Shown here: positions 42,624-52,166 of the stretch, one piece after another
Layout: every line of letters begins with the position of its first letter
Position numbering within the stretch: the stretch's first letter is position 1
Origin: Modestobacter caceresii
GTDB taxonomy: Bacteria > Actinomycetota > Actinomycetes > Mycobacteriales > Geodermatophilaceae
Assembly (NCBI RefSeq): GCF_000761485.1
Contig: NZ_JPMX01000009.1
Location: 41,587-105,586 of the forward strand
Length of the DNA stretch: 64,000 bases
Direction: 5' to 3'
The notes under the pieces: model-generated
The model's database searches: none
Seen by the model: the letters and a program-made list of their open reading frames with translations, nothing else
What the model was told of the DNA's origin: nothing
Translations under genes and position numbers: made by a program

Positions 42624-44402
42624 GTGCTGATCCTCACGCCGACGCCGCTGCAGACAGCGGCCGAGCGTGCGTTCTTCGCCGAACTCGCCGGGTGGGACAC
42701 CGGCAGCGGTGTGCGCGGTGCGGTGATGGCCTCGCTGCCCGTCGTCGAGGGCCCGATGCAGCGCCGGCAGTCCGACGCGGTGCTGTTCGTGCCCGAGGGC
42801 GTCGCCGTCGTCCGGGTGGTCGAGGTGGAGCGCCAGTCCGGCGTCGTCACCGCGTCACCCGAGGGCGCCTGGACCATCGGTCCCGGCGACGGGCCCGTTG
42901 AGGTGCTCCAGCTGGCCGGTGGGGGCTCCAACCCGCTCGACGGCCTGATGCGGTCGGGCATGCACGCCGCGTTGACGCTGCGCCAGGCCGGGATCGAGCC
43001 GGGGCGGATCGCCCGGCTCACCGTCCTCACCGGCTCGGTGACCGGGCTGCTGCCGGCCGACGGCGACCTCGGCGAGGGCGACCAGGTCGCCCTCCTGGAC
43101 CCGGGCTCGCTGCAGCTCGGGGTCGCCCGCGCGGCCCGGCACGCGGGCACGGACAACCCCCGGCTGTGGACGACGGCCGACGTCCGGGCCGGCATCGAGG
43201 CCCTCGGCATGGCCGGCCGGATCCCCACGGTCGAGGAGCTCAACGGCGAGGGGTTCCCCTACTCGCCCTACGTGCTGCGCCGCCCGGACCTGCTGACCCC
43301 GGCCGCGCTGAACGCCGCACCCCGCCGCACCACCGTCGCCGCGCCGACGTCCGCACCGGCGGACGGGTCGAGGCGCGGCAACGGCGAGGCCGGGCCGCTG
43401 GTCGACCCGGCCGCCGCGGCCCGGATCGCCGCCGCCGCCGTGGAGGCGCAGGAGGCCGCCGAGCGGAGGGACGTCGCGCCGCAGTCCGCCGCCGTCCCGC
43501 CCGCGGAGGCGGCTCCCTCGGACCGCCGGCCGCCGGGTCGTCCTGGCGACACCATGGCGCTGGTCCACGAGCCGGCCGAGGCCCCGGCGGACGACACCGG
43601 TGGGCTGGGTGGGCTCTTCGGTGCCCCCGGCGCCGCGGCGCCCGTCACGGAGCCCGCGCCACAGCGGCTGCGCGAGCTCCCGCCGGAGCTCCGCCCCCGT
43701 CCGCAGGTCCGGCCCGCCGTGCCGGCGGCGGGCAGCACCTCGACCACCGCCCGGGGCGACTCCTCCCGTGGCAGGCAGGTCCTGCTGGTGCTGGCGGCGC
43801 TGGCAGTGGTGGCGCTGCTCGTCGTCGTGGGCGTCCTGGCGCTCGGCGGCGACGACGGCGACGGCGACGCGGGGGCGACGACGGCGGGCGCGACCACCGG
43901 CGCAGCACCCGCCACGTCGGCGGCCCCGGGCCCCGTCGTCGGCGCCACCGCGGTCGTCAACGGCACCACCTTCACGCTGCGCGTGATCGAGGAGAACGCG
44001 ACCTGCAACGGGCACTCCTACGACGCCGTCGCCGGGTTCTTCGCCAACAACGACTGCACCGACCTGGACCGGGCGCTGTGGTCGGCCGAGGTCGAGGGCC
44101 TGCCCGCCGTCGTCTCGGTGGCCCGGGTGACCATGCCCGACCCGGCGAGCGCGCAGGCGCTCCGGTCGCTGGCCGACACCGACGGCAGCGGCAACGTCAG
44201 CGACCTGCTGCGCGAAGGCGCGAGCTACGAGGGCGCTCCCGAGCGGCTCTCCGGCGCGCAGTACGCCAGCAGCCAGCAGGGCGCCACGGTCACCATCGTG
44301 GAGACCTCGTGGGCCGGGGGCGAGCGGGGCGCCACCTCGGCGCTGGACGCCCTGGCCAGCGCCGGGCTCTCGCTGCCCGGCGACGAGGTCGACGCCAACT
44401 GA
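42624..44402 (+). CDS. single-span protein with NERD-like N-terminal domain
   Basis: A 592-residue protein. Residues 1-200 resemble a nuclease-related NERD-like domain (TAAERAFFAELAGW, QRRQSDAVLFVPEGVAVVRV). A long Ala/Pro-rich disordered part (about 235-385) leads to one membrane span (QVLLVLAALAVVALLVVVGV, about 392-412), then an outer domain with two Cys (ENATCNGHSYDAV, FFANNDCTDL). The cytoplasmic half seems to be signalling or nucleic-acid related and the outer half sensory. GTG 42624 follows GGAGAG. Confidence 0.7.
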   Translation: MLILTPTPLQTAAERAFFAELAGWDTGSGVRGAVMASLPVVEGPMQRRQSDAVLFVPEGVAVVRVVEVERQSGVVTASPEGAWTIGPGDGPVEVLQLAGGGSNPLDGLMRSGMHAALTLRQAGIEPGRIARLTVLTGSVTGLLPADGDLGEGDQVALLDPGSLQLGVARAARHAGTDNPRLWTTADVRAGIEALGMAGRIPTVEELNGEGFPYSPYVLRRPDLLTPAALNAAPRRTTVAAPTSAPADGSRRGNGEAGPLVDPAAAARIAAAAVEAQEAAERRDVAPQSAAVPPAEAAPSDRRPPGRPGDTMALVHEPAEAPADDTGGLGGLFGAPGAAAPVTEPAPQRLRELPPELRPRPQVRPAVPAAGSTSTTARGDSSRGRQVLLVLAALAVVALLVVVGVLALGGDDGDGDAGATTAGATTGAAPATSAAPGPVVGATAVVNGTTFTLRVIEENATCNGHSYDAVAGFFANNDCTDLDRALWSAEVEGLPAVVSVARVTMPDPASAQALRSLADTDGSGNVSDLLREGASYEGAPERLSGAQYASSQQGATVTIVETSWAGGERGATSALDALASAGLSLPGDEVDAN

Positions 44403-44421
44403 AGGAGGAGGGGGTCCTCCG

Positions 44422-45018
44422 TCAGGCGAGGGCGGCGGCCATCGCCATCTCGGCCAGCAACCCGGCCATCGCCGGGCGAGCGACCCGGCCTGCGCTGTGC
44501 GGCGTGGAGTTGATCAGCCCGAAGAGCGCGTGTGCCCGAGCGCGGCAGGCCGCCGTCGAGGCCTCGGGGTGGAGCCGGGCCAGCACGGCGACCCACTCCT
44601 CGACGTAGCGCCGCTGCAGCTGCCGCACCTGGCGGGCGTCCCGGTCGGTCAGCGCGCCCAGGTCGCGGTCCTGCACCGTGATCAGCGCGGGGTTGTCCAG
44701 TGCGAAGTCGACCTGGAACTCCACCAGGGCGCGCAGCTGGTCGACCGGTGACGCCCCGGCCGCCGCGACCCGTTCGGTGCCGCCGGCCAGCAGCCGCTCG
44801 CTGATCCGGAGCAGCATCTCGGCCAGCATCGCGTCCTTGCTGGCGAAGTGCCGGTAGATCGCCGGGCCGGTCACGCCCACCGCGGCGCCCACGTCGTCGA
44901 CGCCGACCGCGCGCGAGCCCCGTTCGGCGAAGAGCTGGGCGGCCGCGCGGAGGATCTGCTCCCGGCGGGAGGGGTTGGCCGCGTCGCTGTGCAGGGCGCT
45001 GTCCTGCTGGGACGTCAC
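44422..45018 (-). CDS. TetR-family regulator of the acyl-CoA cluster
   Basis: A 198-residue repressor. The N-terminal helix-turn-helix is REQILRAAAQLFAERGSRAV, then VTGPAIYRHFASKDAMLAEM. The ligand-binding part contains the TetR_C-like DRDLGALTDRDARQVRQLQR. It is divergent from the carboxylase beta gene with a 48-bp inverted repeat between them, so it most likely represses the carboxylase and acyl-CoA dehydrogenase genes and responds to an acyl-CoA. GTG 45018 is the start. Confidence 0.85.
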   Translation of the reverse strand: MTSQQDSALHSDAANPSRREQILRAAAQLFAERGSRAVGVDDVGAAVGVTGPAIYRHFASKDAMLAEMLLRISERLLAGGTERVAAAGASPVDQLRALVEFQVDFALDNPALITVQDRDLGALTDRDARQVRQLQRRYVEEWVAVLARLHPEASTAACRARAHALFGLINSTPHSAGRVARPAMAGLLAEMAMAAALA

Positions 45019-45026
45019 GGGCCTCA

Positions 45027-45074
45027 GGTTAATCGCCGTTCACACTGGACCGGCGCTGTGAACCGTGGTTAACC
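45027..45074. promoter_or_regulatory. TetR operator, imperfect inverted repeat
   Basis: Two 18-bp arms (45027-45044 and 45057-45074), GGTTAA...GTTCACA and its near complement, are separated by 12 bases; 14 of 18 positions pair. It lies between the divergent TetR and carboxylase genes. Confidence 0.75.
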
Positions 45075-45082
45075 TCACTCCC

Positions 45083-46684
45083 GTGGACGCACCGGTGCTG
45101 CCCAGTGCCCCGTCGGCCGACCCGGCGGCGGCCGGCAACGGGGCGCACCATGCCGGCCTGGCCGCAGAGCTGGCCGACCAGCTGGCCCGGGTGGCGCTCG
45201 GCGGTGGGGAGCGTGCCCGCCAGCGGCACACCGACCGCGGCAAGCTGCTGCCCCGCGAGCGGGTCGACGCGCTGCTCGACCCCGGGAGCCCGTTCCTGGA
45301 GCTGTCGCCGCTGGCCGCGCACGGCCTCTACGACGACGAGGCGCCGGCCGCCGGGATCATCACCGGCGTCGGGCGGGTGGCCGGGCGCGAGGTGGTCGTC
45401 GTCGCCAACGACGCCACCGTCAAGGGCGGCACCTACTACCCGATGACGGTGAAGAAGCACCTGCGAGCGCAGGAGGTCGCGGCACAGAACCGGCTGCCCT
45501 GCATCTACCTGGTCGACTCCGGCGGGGCCTTCCTGCCGCTGCAGGACGAGGTCTTCCCCGACCGCGACCACTTCGGCCGGATCTTCTTCAACCAGGCGAA
45601 CCTGTCCAAGGCCGGGATCCCGCAGATCGCCGCCGTCCTCGGTTCGTGCACCGCCGGCGGCGCCTACGTGCCGGCGATGAGCGACGAGGCGGTCATCGTC
45701 CGCGGCCAGGGGACGATCTTCCTGGGCGGCCCCCCGCTGGTGAAGGCGGCGACGGGGGAGGAGGTCAGCGCCGAGGACCTGGGCGGCGGCGACCTGCACT
45801 CCCGGGTCAGCGGGGTCACCGACCACCTGGCCGAGGACGACGCGCACGCGCTGCAGATCGTCCGGCAGATCGTCGGCACCCTCGGCCCGCGCGAGCCCCG
45901 GCCCTGGGACGTCGAGCCGGTCGAGGAGCCCGCGTACCCGGCGGAGAGCCTGTACGACGTCGTCCCGGTCGACACCCGCACGCCCTACGACGTCCGCGAG
46001 GTGATCGCCCGGCTGGTCGACGGCAGCCGGTTCGCCGAGTTCAAGCCGCTGTACGGGCCGACGCTGGTCACCGGCTTCGCCCGGCTGCACGGCCACCCGG
46101 TCGGGATCATCGCCAACAACGGCGTCCTGTTCGGTGAGTCCGCGCTCAAGGGCGCGCACTTCATCGAGCTGTGCGACCGCCGGAAGACCCCACTGCTGTT
46201 CCTGCAGAACATCTCCGGCTTCATGGTCGGCCGCGACTACGAGGCCGGCGGCATCGCCAAGCACGGCGCGAAGATGGTCACCGCCGTGGCCTGCGCGCGG
46301 GTGCCCAAGCTGACCGTCGTCATCGGTGGCTCGTTCGGTGCGGGCAACTACTCGATGTGCGGCCGGGCGTACTCGCCCCGGTTCCTGTTCACCTGGCCCA
46401 ACGCCCGCATCTCGGTGATGGGCGGGGAGCAGGCGGCCAGCGTGCTGGCGCAGGTGCGCCGGGACCGGCTGGGGGACGACTGGAGCGCCGAGGACGAGGA
46501 GGCGTTCAAGGCGCCGATCCGTGCCCGCTACGAGGAGCAGGGCCACCCGTACCACGCCACGGCCCGGCTCTGGGACGACGGCGTCATCGACCCCGCCCAG
46601 ACCCGCACCGTGCTCGGGCTCGCGCTCTCCGCGTGCGCCAACGCCCCCCTCGAGGAGGTCGGCTATGGCGTCTTCCGGATGTGA
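45083..46684 (+). CDS. acyl-CoA carboxylase beta subunit (methylcrotonyl-CoA carboxylase type)
   Basis: A 533-residue carboxyltransferase. Typical features are [80 protein letters not shown] and [20 protein letters not shown], which match methylcrotonyl-CoA carboxylase beta (leucine degradation) better than propionyl-CoA carboxylase. It pairs with the biotin subunit at 47607. GTG 45083 lies just outside the operator; the alternative GTG 45065 would sit inside it. Confidence 0.88.
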   Translation: MDAPVLPSAPSADPAAAGNGAHHAGLAAELADQLARVALGGGERARQRHTDRGKLLPRERVDALLDPGSPFLELSPLAAHGLYDDEAPAAGIITGVGRVAGREVVVVANDATVKGGTYYPMTVKKHLRAQEVAAQNRLPCIYLVDSGGAFLPLQDEVFPDRDHFGRIFFNQANLSKAGIPQIAAVLGSCTAGGAYVPAMSDEAVIVRGQGTIFLGGPPLVKAATGEEVSAEDLGGGDLHSRVSGVTDHLAEDDAHALQIVRQIVGTLGPREPRPWDVEPVEEPAYPAESLYDVVPVDTRTPYDVREVIARLVDGSRFAEFKPLYGPTLVTGFARLHGHPVGIIANNGVLFGESALKGAHFIELCDRRKTPLLFLQNISGFMVGRDYEAGGIAKHGAKMVTAVACARVPKLTVVIGGSFGAGNYSMCGRAYSPRFLFTWPNARISVMGGEQAASVLAQVRRDRLGDDWSAEDEEAFKAPIRARYEEQGHPYHATARLWDDGVIDPAQTRTVLGLALSACANAPLEEVGYGVFRM

Positions 46685-46695
46685 GCGGTCGCCCT

Positions 46696-46727
46696 GGTCC
46701 CACCAAAATGGCCATTTTGGTGGGACC
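46696..46727. terminator. 32-bp perfect palindrome between convergent genes
   Basis: GGTCCCACCAAAATGG followed by its exact complement, with no loop. It lies between the carboxylase beta gene and the convergent ferritin gene and shares a 22-bp core with 19137-19158. Confidence 0.85.
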
Positions 46728-46736
46728 GGAGCGGGG

Positions 46737-47267
46737 TCAGTTGGTGGCGCCGGCGATCGCGGGGGCCATCGGGTCGGTGCCCTCGGGCTTGACCTCGCGC
46801 AGCACGTAGTCCTCGATCTGCTCCACGTCGTGGGCCGAGCGGCGGACGACGGCGAGCAGGTCGCTCATCTTGCTGACCTCCTCGACCTGCTCCTTGATGA
46901 ACCACTGCATGAACTGGTCGGAGGCGAAGTCGTTGTGCTGCCGGGCGACCGCGGTGAGCTGGTTGATCTGCTCGGTGACCCGCTTCTCCTGCTCCAGGGC
47001 CAGGGCGACCGGCGCGACGACGTCGGAGAACTCGGTGATCGGGGCCGCGATGCCGGGCATCTTCACCGGCGCGTCGGCGTCGAGCAGGTAGCGGACCATC
47101 ATCATCGCGTGGTCGCGCTCCTCGCCGGCCTGGTCGAAGAACAGCTGCGCGGTCTGCGGCATGGTCAGCTCGTCGAAGTAGATGGCGCAGGCGACGTACT
47201 GCTGGTGGGCGGCGAACTCGTGGCCGATCTGGGCGTTGAGCAGGTCGATGAAGGCATCGGCGGCCAT
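46737..47267 (-). CDS. ferritin
   Basis: A 176-residue four-helix-bundle iron store. Ferroxidase ligands are visible: Glu in GHEFAAHQQYVAC, then the GEERDHAMMM Glu-x-x-His pair, and Glu/Gln in LEQEKRVTEQIN and WFIKEQVEEV. Length and pattern fit bacterial non-haem ferritin (Ftn) rather than Dps. ATG 47267 has AGGAG six bases upstream. It interrupts the acyl-CoA cluster on the opposite strand, with its own promoter. Confidence 0.92.
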   Translation of the reverse strand: MAADAFIDLLNAQIGHEFAAHQQYVACAIYFDELTMPQTAQLFFDQAGEERDHAMMMVRYLLDADAPVKMPGIAAPITEFSDVVAPVALALEQEKRVTEQINQLTAVARQHNDFASDQFMQWFIKEQVEEVSKMSDLLAVVRRSAHDVEQIEDYVLREVKPEGTDPMAPAIAGATN

Positions 47268-47365
47268 CGGGACTCCTGTAGGTCGCTGGGTGACGTCCCT
47301 CGAACGGTATCGGGCGACACGCCGCTGCCGTGGACGGGTCAGCAAGGCATGGCTAACCTCACCGC

Positions 47366-47551
47366 GTGGGGAAGCCGGCCAAGATGCCCAAGAAGAAGTG
47401 CTGCGTCGACAAGCCGCGGTGCGGTCGCTGTCCGCTGCGTGCGCTCGCCGAGGGGACGCTCCCGCCCGGCTACACCGTCAAGAAGCGCCGGCTGGTCAAG
47501 ACCACCAAGGCCGACGTCGTCCTCGCGAAGAGCAGCCGCAAGGCAGCCTGA
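47366..47551 (+). CDS. small Cys-rich basic protein
   Basis: A 61-residue, Lys/Arg-rich protein with CCVDKPRCGRCP (four Cys, zinc-knuckle-like) and a basic tail (TVKKRRLVKTTKADVVLAKS). Similar short proteins are widespread in actinobacteria without assigned role; nucleic-acid binding is plausible. GTG 47366. It lies 55 bp before the carboxylase alpha gene on the same strand and may be transcribed with it. Confidence 0.72.
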   Translation: MGKPAKMPKKKCCVDKPRCGRCPLRALAEGTLPPGYTVKKRRLVKTTKADVVLAKSSRKAA

Positions 47552-47606
47552 CCCCACCCGGGGCCGACGTCGCGACTCCAGCCCCTCCCGCGGGGGGTGG
47601 TGAGGC

Positions 47607-49601
47607 GTGTTCGAGACCGTCCTGGTCGCCAACCGCGGTGAGATCGCCGTCCGGGTCATCCGGACGCTGCGGGCGATGGGCATCCGCTCGGTCGCGGTGC
47701 ACAGCGAGGCCGACGCCGGCGCGCTGCACACCCGGCTGGCCGACGTCGCCGTGCCGATCGGGCCCGCCCCGGCCGCGCTGAGCTACCTGTCCATCGAGCG
47801 GGTGCTGGACGCCGCCCGGCGCACCGGCGCGCAGGCCGTGCACCCTGGCTACGGCTTCCTCTCCGAGAACGTGGACTTCGCCCGCGCCTGCGAGAAGGCC
47901 GGGATCGTCTTCATCGGCCCGCCGGTCGCCGCCATCGAGGCGATGGGCGACAAGATCCGGGCCAAGCAGACCGTCGCCGCCGCCGGGGTGCCGGTCGTGC
48001 CGGGCCGCACCGAGCCGGGCATGGACGACGCCGCGGTCGCCCGGGCCGCGGTCGAGGTCGGCTTCCCGGTGCTGCTCAAGCCCAGCGCCGGTGGCGGGGG
48101 CAAGGGCATGCGGGTGGTGCGCGACCCGGCCGAGCTGGCCGAGCAGATCGCCGGTGCCCGCCGCGAGGCCCGCAGCTCCTTCGGCGACGACACGCTGCTG
48201 GTCGAGCGGTACCTCGGGCACTCCCGGCACATCGAGGTGCAGGTCTTCGGCGACGAGCACGGCACCGTGGTCCACCTGGGCGAGCGGGAGTGCAGCCTGC
48301 AGCGCCGGCACCAGAAGGTGATCGAGGAGGCGCCGTCCCCGTTGCTGTCCCCGGCCCAGCGGCAGGCGATGGGCGCGGCGGCGGTCGAGGCAGCCCGGGC
48401 GGTCGGCTACACCGGCGCCGGGACGGTCGAGTTCATCGTCGACGCCGACTCCCCGCAGGACTTCTTCTTCCTGGAGATGAACACCCGGCTGCAGGTCGAG
48501 CACCCGGTCACCGAGTGCGTCACCGGGCTGGACCTGGTGGAGCTGCAGCTGCGGGTGGCGGCCGGGGGGCGGCTGCCGATCGGGCAGGACGACGTCCGGC
48601 TGACCGGCCACGCGATCGAGGCCCGGGTCTACGCCGAGGACCCGGCGCGCGGGTTCCTGCCGCAGGCCGGGGAGGTCGTCGGGCTGGTCGAGCCGACCGG
48701 CGCCGGCGTCCGCGTGGACAGCTCGCTGCGGGTCGGCGGCGTCATCGGCACCGACTACGACCCGATGCTGGCCAAGGTGATCGCCTGGGGCCCGGACCGG
48801 GAGACCGCCCGCGCGCGGCTGGTCACCGCCCTCGGCGACACCGCCGTCCTGGGCGTGGCCACCAACACCGGCTTCCTGCGGGACCTGCTGACCGACCCCG
48901 ACGTCGTCGCCGGCCGGCTGGACACCGGGCTGATCGAGCGCCGCGGCGAGGCGCTGACCGGTGCCCGGCCGATCCCCCCGCACGTCCACGCCGCGGCGGC
49001 GCTGGCGCTGCTGGCCGAGGTCGAGCCCCGGGGCACAGCGGTCGACCCCTGGGCGGACACCTCGGGCTGGCGGCTCGGCGAGCCGGCCTGGACGGTGCGC
49101 CGGCTGCAGGCACCCGGCGCCGATCCGGTGACGGTCCGGGTGCGCGGCCGGTCGACGGCCGCCCAGGTGCGCGTCGGGGACGGCGAGCCGATGACCGCCC
49201 GGGTCGACCGGGACGGCGACCTGCTCGGCGTGACCCTCGACGACGTCACCACCCGCTACACGGTGGTGCACGCCGGGGGCACGGTCTGGCTCGCCGGGGA
49301 CGGGCACGCGGTCGGGCTGCGCGAGCACGAGCGGCTCGCCACGGCCGGGACGGCAGCCGGGTCCGACGGTGCGGTGACCGCGCCGATGCCCGGCACGGTC
49401 ACGGTCGTTCAGGTGTCCCTCGGGGACCAGGTGGAGGCGGGAACCCCGCTGCTGGTCGTCGAGGCGATGAAGATGGAGCACGTGCTGACCGCCCCGCTCG
49501 CGGGGACGGTCACCGAGCTCCCGGTGACGGCCGGCCAGTCGGTCCGGCTGGACGAGCGGGTGGCCGTGGTGACCCCACCGGCGCCCGGCGAGGAGGAGTG
49601 A
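47607..49601 (+). CDS. acyl-CoA carboxylase alpha subunit (biotin carboxylase + biotin carrier)
   Basis: A 664-residue enzyme. The biotin carboxylase part (1-450) has [20 protein letters not shown], the ATP loop [11 protein letters not shown], and [15 protein letters not shown] variable middle domain follows, and the C-terminal biotinyl domain has Lys622 in EAMKMEH. It carboxylates biotin for the beta subunit encoded at 45083; the preferred acyl-CoA is probably methylcrotonyl-CoA. The stop is embedded in the ribosome site of the acyl-CoA dehydrogenase gene. Confidence 0.92.
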   Translation: MFETVLVANRGEIAVRVIRTLRAMGIRSVAVHSEADAGALHTRLADVAVPIGPAPAALSYLSIERVLDAARRTGAQAVHPGYGFLSENVDFARACEKAGIVFIGPPVAAIEAMGDKIRAKQTVAAAGVPVVPGRTEPGMDDAAVARAAVEVGFPVLLKPSAGGGGKGMRVVRDPAELAEQIAGARREARSSFGDDTLLVERYLGHSRHIEVQVFGDEHGTVVHLGERECSLQRRHQKVIEEAPSPLLSPAQRQAMGAAAVEAARAVGYTGAGTVEFIVDADSPQDFFFLEMNTRLQVEHPVTECVTGLDLVELQLRVAAGGRLPIGQDDVRLTGHAIEARVYAEDPARGFLPQAGEVVGLVEPTGAGVRVDSSLRVGGVIGTDYDPMLAKVIAWGPDRETARARLVTALGDTAVLGVATNTGFLRDLLTDPDVVAGRLDTGLIERRGEALTGARPIPPHVHAAAALALLAEVEPRGTAVDPWADTSGWRLGEPAWTVRRLQAPGADPVTVRVRGRSTAAQVRVGDGEPMTARVDRDGDLLGVTLDDVTTRYTVVHAGGTVWLAGDGHAVGLREHERLATAGTAAGSDGAVTAPMPGTVTVVQVSLGDQVEAGTPLLVVEAMKMEHVLTAPLAGTVTELPVTAGQSVRLDERVAVVTPPAPGEEE

Positions 49602-49603
49602 CC

Positions 49604-50758
49604 GTGCTGGACTACCGGCTCGACGAGGAGACCGAGGCGCTGCGGAAGGTGGTCCGCGAGTTCGCCGTGGAGGTCATCGCACCGCAGATCGGCGGGTTCT
49701 ACGAGCGCGACGAGTTCCCCACCGACATCGTGCGGCAGATGGGCGAGCTGGGGCTGTTCGGCCTGCCGTTCCCCGAGGAGTACGGCGGCTCCGGCGGCGA
49801 CTACTTCACCCTCTGCGTGGCGCTGGAGGAGCTGGCCCGGGTCGACAGCTCGGTGGCGATCACCCTGGAGGCCGGGGTGTCGCTGGGCGCCATGCCGATC
49901 TACCGGTTCGGCACCGAGGAGCAGAAGCAGCAGTGGCTGCCCCGGCTCTGCGCCGGTGAGGCGCTGGGCGCCTTCGGGCTCACCGAGGCCGGTGGCGGTT
50001 CCGATGCCGGGGCCACGAAGACCACCGCCCGGCTCGAGGACGGCGAGTGGGTGATCAACGGCTCGAAGGCGTTCATCACCAACTCCGGCACCGAGATCAC
50101 CGACCTGGTCATCGTCACCGCGGTCACCGGCACCAAGCCCGACGGCGGCAAGGAGACCTCCACGATCATCGTGCCGTCGGGCACCCCGGGCTTCGCCGTC
50201 GGCAAGCGGTACGCGAAGGTCGGCTGGAACGCCTCGGACACCCGCGAGCTCTCCTTCAGCGACTGCCGGGTGCCCGCGGAGAACCTGGTGGGGGAGCGGG
50301 GGCGGGGGTACGCCCAGTTCCTGTCGATCCTGGACGAGGGGCGGATCGCCATCTCCGCGCTGGCCGTGGGGCTGGCGCAGGGGTGCGTCGACGAGTCGGT
50401 CAAGTACGCCGGGGAGCGGGAGGCGTTCGGGCAGCCGATCGGCCGCAACCAGGCGGTGCAGTTCATGATCGCCGACATGGAGGTGCGGGCCTCGACCGCG
50501 CGGCTGGCCTACTACCGGGCGGCGGAGAAGATGCTGCGCGGCGAGCCGTTCAAGCGGGAGGCCTCGATCGCCAAGCTGTACAGCTCGGAGATGGCGATGG
50601 AGAACGCCCGCTACGCCACCCAGGTGCACGGCGGATACGGGTTCATGACCGAGTTCCCGGTCGGCCGGTTCTACCGCGACGCCAAGATCCTGGAGATCGG
50701 CGAGGGGACGAGCGAGGTGCAGCGGATGCTCATCGCCCGCTCCCTCGGCCTCGGCTGA
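49604..50758 (+). CDS. acyl-CoA dehydrogenase
   Basis: A 384-residue FAD enzyme. Family motifs are AFGLTEAGGGSDAGATKTTA, ITNSGTEITDLVIV, REAFGQPIGRNQAVQFMIAD, QVHGGYGFMTEFPVGRFYRD and IGEGTSEVQRMLIARSLGLG, with the short-chain-type catalytic Glu in EGTSE. With the carboxylase it suits isovaleryl-CoA or 2-methylbutyryl-CoA oxidation. GTG 49604 is seven bases behind AGGAGG, preferred to GTG 49598, which has almost no spacing. Confidence 0.9.
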   Translation: MLDYRLDEETEALRKVVREFAVEVIAPQIGGFYERDEFPTDIVRQMGELGLFGLPFPEEYGGSGGDYFTLCVALEELARVDSSVAITLEAGVSLGAMPIYRFGTEEQKQQWLPRLCAGEALGAFGLTEAGGGSDAGATKTTARLEDGEWVINGSKAFITNSGTEITDLVIVTAVTGTKPDGGKETSTIIVPSGTPGFAVGKRYAKVGWNASDTRELSFSDCRVPAENLVGERGRGYAQFLSILDEGRIAISALAVGLAQGCVDESVKYAGEREAFGQPIGRNQAVQFMIADMEVRASTARLAYYRAAEKMLRGEPFKREASIAKLYSSEMAMENARYATQVHGGYGFMTEFPVGRFYRDAKILEIGEGTSEVQRMLIARSLGLG

Positions 50759-50773
50759 GGCCAGTCGCCGGTC

Positions 50774-50839
50774 GAGTGTGCAGTTCCGGTCGTCCGCTGC
50801 GGCGTGTCTGCGCGGTTCGGCGACCGGAACTGCACACTC
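50774..50839. terminator. inverted repeat between convergent genes
   Basis: Perfect 19-bp arms GAGTGTGCAGTTCCGGTCG (50774-50792) and complement (50821-50839) enclose 28 bases, between the acyl-CoA dehydrogenase and the permease genes. Likely two-way terminator. Confidence 0.75.
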
Positions 50840-50870
50840 ACGGGCGTGTGAACTCCTCCGGGCCGCAGGC

Positions 50871-52166
50871 TCAGCCGACGGGGGCCGGGCGGCGGCCGCG
50901 CTGCACGACCAGCACCCCGACCACCGCCACCAGGACGCCGATCACCGGCGGGATGCCCCAGGCGGCCTCGTTGCTCGCCCAGGCAGCGATCGAGGCCACC
51001 ACGTAGACGCCGATGTTGCGCCACTCGACGCTCGGCAGCAGGGCGGTGGCACCGGACATGCCGTTCCGCCAGCGGGCCAGGAAGTCGCCGATCACCACGC
51101 CGCCGAGCGGGGGGATCAGGATGCCCAGCCACACCAGGTAGTCGATCAGGTTGTCGTAGATGCCGGTGACGGCCAGCAGCGTGCCCAGCACGACACCGCC
51201 CACCACGAACGGCTTCTTCGACCGGGAGTCGGCGATCTCGGCGCCGGCGACGCCGAAGTTGTAGGCGGTGTTGTCGTTGGTCGTCCAGAGGTTGGCCACC
51301 AGGAAGACCAGCCCCCAGCCGACCAGGCCGAGCTGGTAGAGCACCAGCACGAAGTCGCCCTCACCGAACGCCACGGCGCCGACCGCGCCGAAGCCGAGCA
51401 TCAGCAGCTCGCCGACGAGAAAGGCGACCAGGCAGGCCCAGAAGCCCGCCGACGGGGTGCGCGCGAAGCGGGTCCAGTTGGGCGCCTGGGTGCCGCCGGA
51501 GGCGAAGGTGCCGACGACGATCGTCACCGCGACCGCGACGGTCATCGTCTCGCTGGGCACGATCGCCGTCAGCCCGCTCCAGCCCCCGACCTCCTCCAGC
51601 GACCGCCAGGTCACCCATCCGGCGAGCGCCAGCAGCAGCGGCACCGAGACCAGCGACAGCGCGTACATCCCCTTGTAGCCGAAGTACGCCGTCGCGCCCA
51701 TGACCGCACCGCCGACCAGCATCAGCGCCACCTCCGGCCCGCGGCCGTCCCAGCCGAGTGCGCTGGCGGTGAGCTGGGCGAGGGTGGCGACGGTGACGCC
51801 GTACCAGCCGATCTGGGTGCCGCCGAGGAGCAGGGAGGCGAGCTTCGCGCCGCGCGTGCCGAGCGTGTAGCGGCACATCATCACCGTGGTCAGCCCGGTG
51901 CGGGCGCCGATGCCGCCGATCGCGCCGACGTAGACGCCCAGCACGGCGCTGCCCAGCAGCAGCACCCAGATCAGGCTGGTGGCGGAGAAGGCCGCCCCGA
52001 TCTGCGCGCCGGCCAGCATCGTCGGGGTGAAGAAGGTGAACCCGAGCAGCACGATGGACAGCGAGAACAGCGACCGCCGTGCCGACGCGGGCACCGGGTC
52101 GATCGGGTAGTCGGGGTCGACGACGGCAGCCGGGGACTCCGCGTGCCGGCTGGTGCTGGCGCTCAT
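50871..52166 (-). CDS. cytosine/purine permease (NCS1 family)
   Basis: A 431-residue, 12-span carrier of the NCS1/CodB type: LGFTFFTPTMLAGAQIGAAF in helix 1, MMCRYTLGTRGAKLASLLLG, GGTQAPNWTRFARTPSAGFW and NDNTAYNFGVAGAEI. It overlaps the cytosine deaminase gene by 4 bases (ATGA), which supports cytosine as substrate. ATG 52166. Probably under the PucR regulator encoded divergently at 52816. Confidence 0.9.
   Translation of the reverse strand: MSASTSRHAESPAAVVDPDYPIDPVPASARRSLFSLSIVLLGFTFFTPTMLAGAQIGAAFSATSLIWVLLLGSAVLGVYVGAIGGIGARTGLTTVMMCRYTLGTRGAKLASLLLGGTQIGWYGVTVATLAQLTASALGWDGRGPEVALMLVGGAVMGATAYFGYKGMYALSLVSVPLLLALAGWVTWRSLEEVGGWSGLTAIVPSETMTVAVAVTIVVGTFASGGTQAPNWTRFARTPSAGFWACLVAFLVGELLMLGFGAVGAVAFGEGDFVLVLYQLGLVGWGLVFLVANLWTTNDNTAYNFGVAGAEIADSRSKKPFVVGGVVLGTLLAVTGIYDNLIDYLVWLGILIPPLGGVVIGDFLARWRNGMSGATALLPSVEWRNIGVYVVASIAAWASNEAAWGIPPVIGVLVAVVGVLVVQRGRRPAPVG

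Noticed and set aside
47496..49481. Long minus-strand open frame over the biotin carboxylase gene
   Set aside because: Antisense shadow; the plus strand encodes all biotin carboxylase motifs and a biotinyl Lys.
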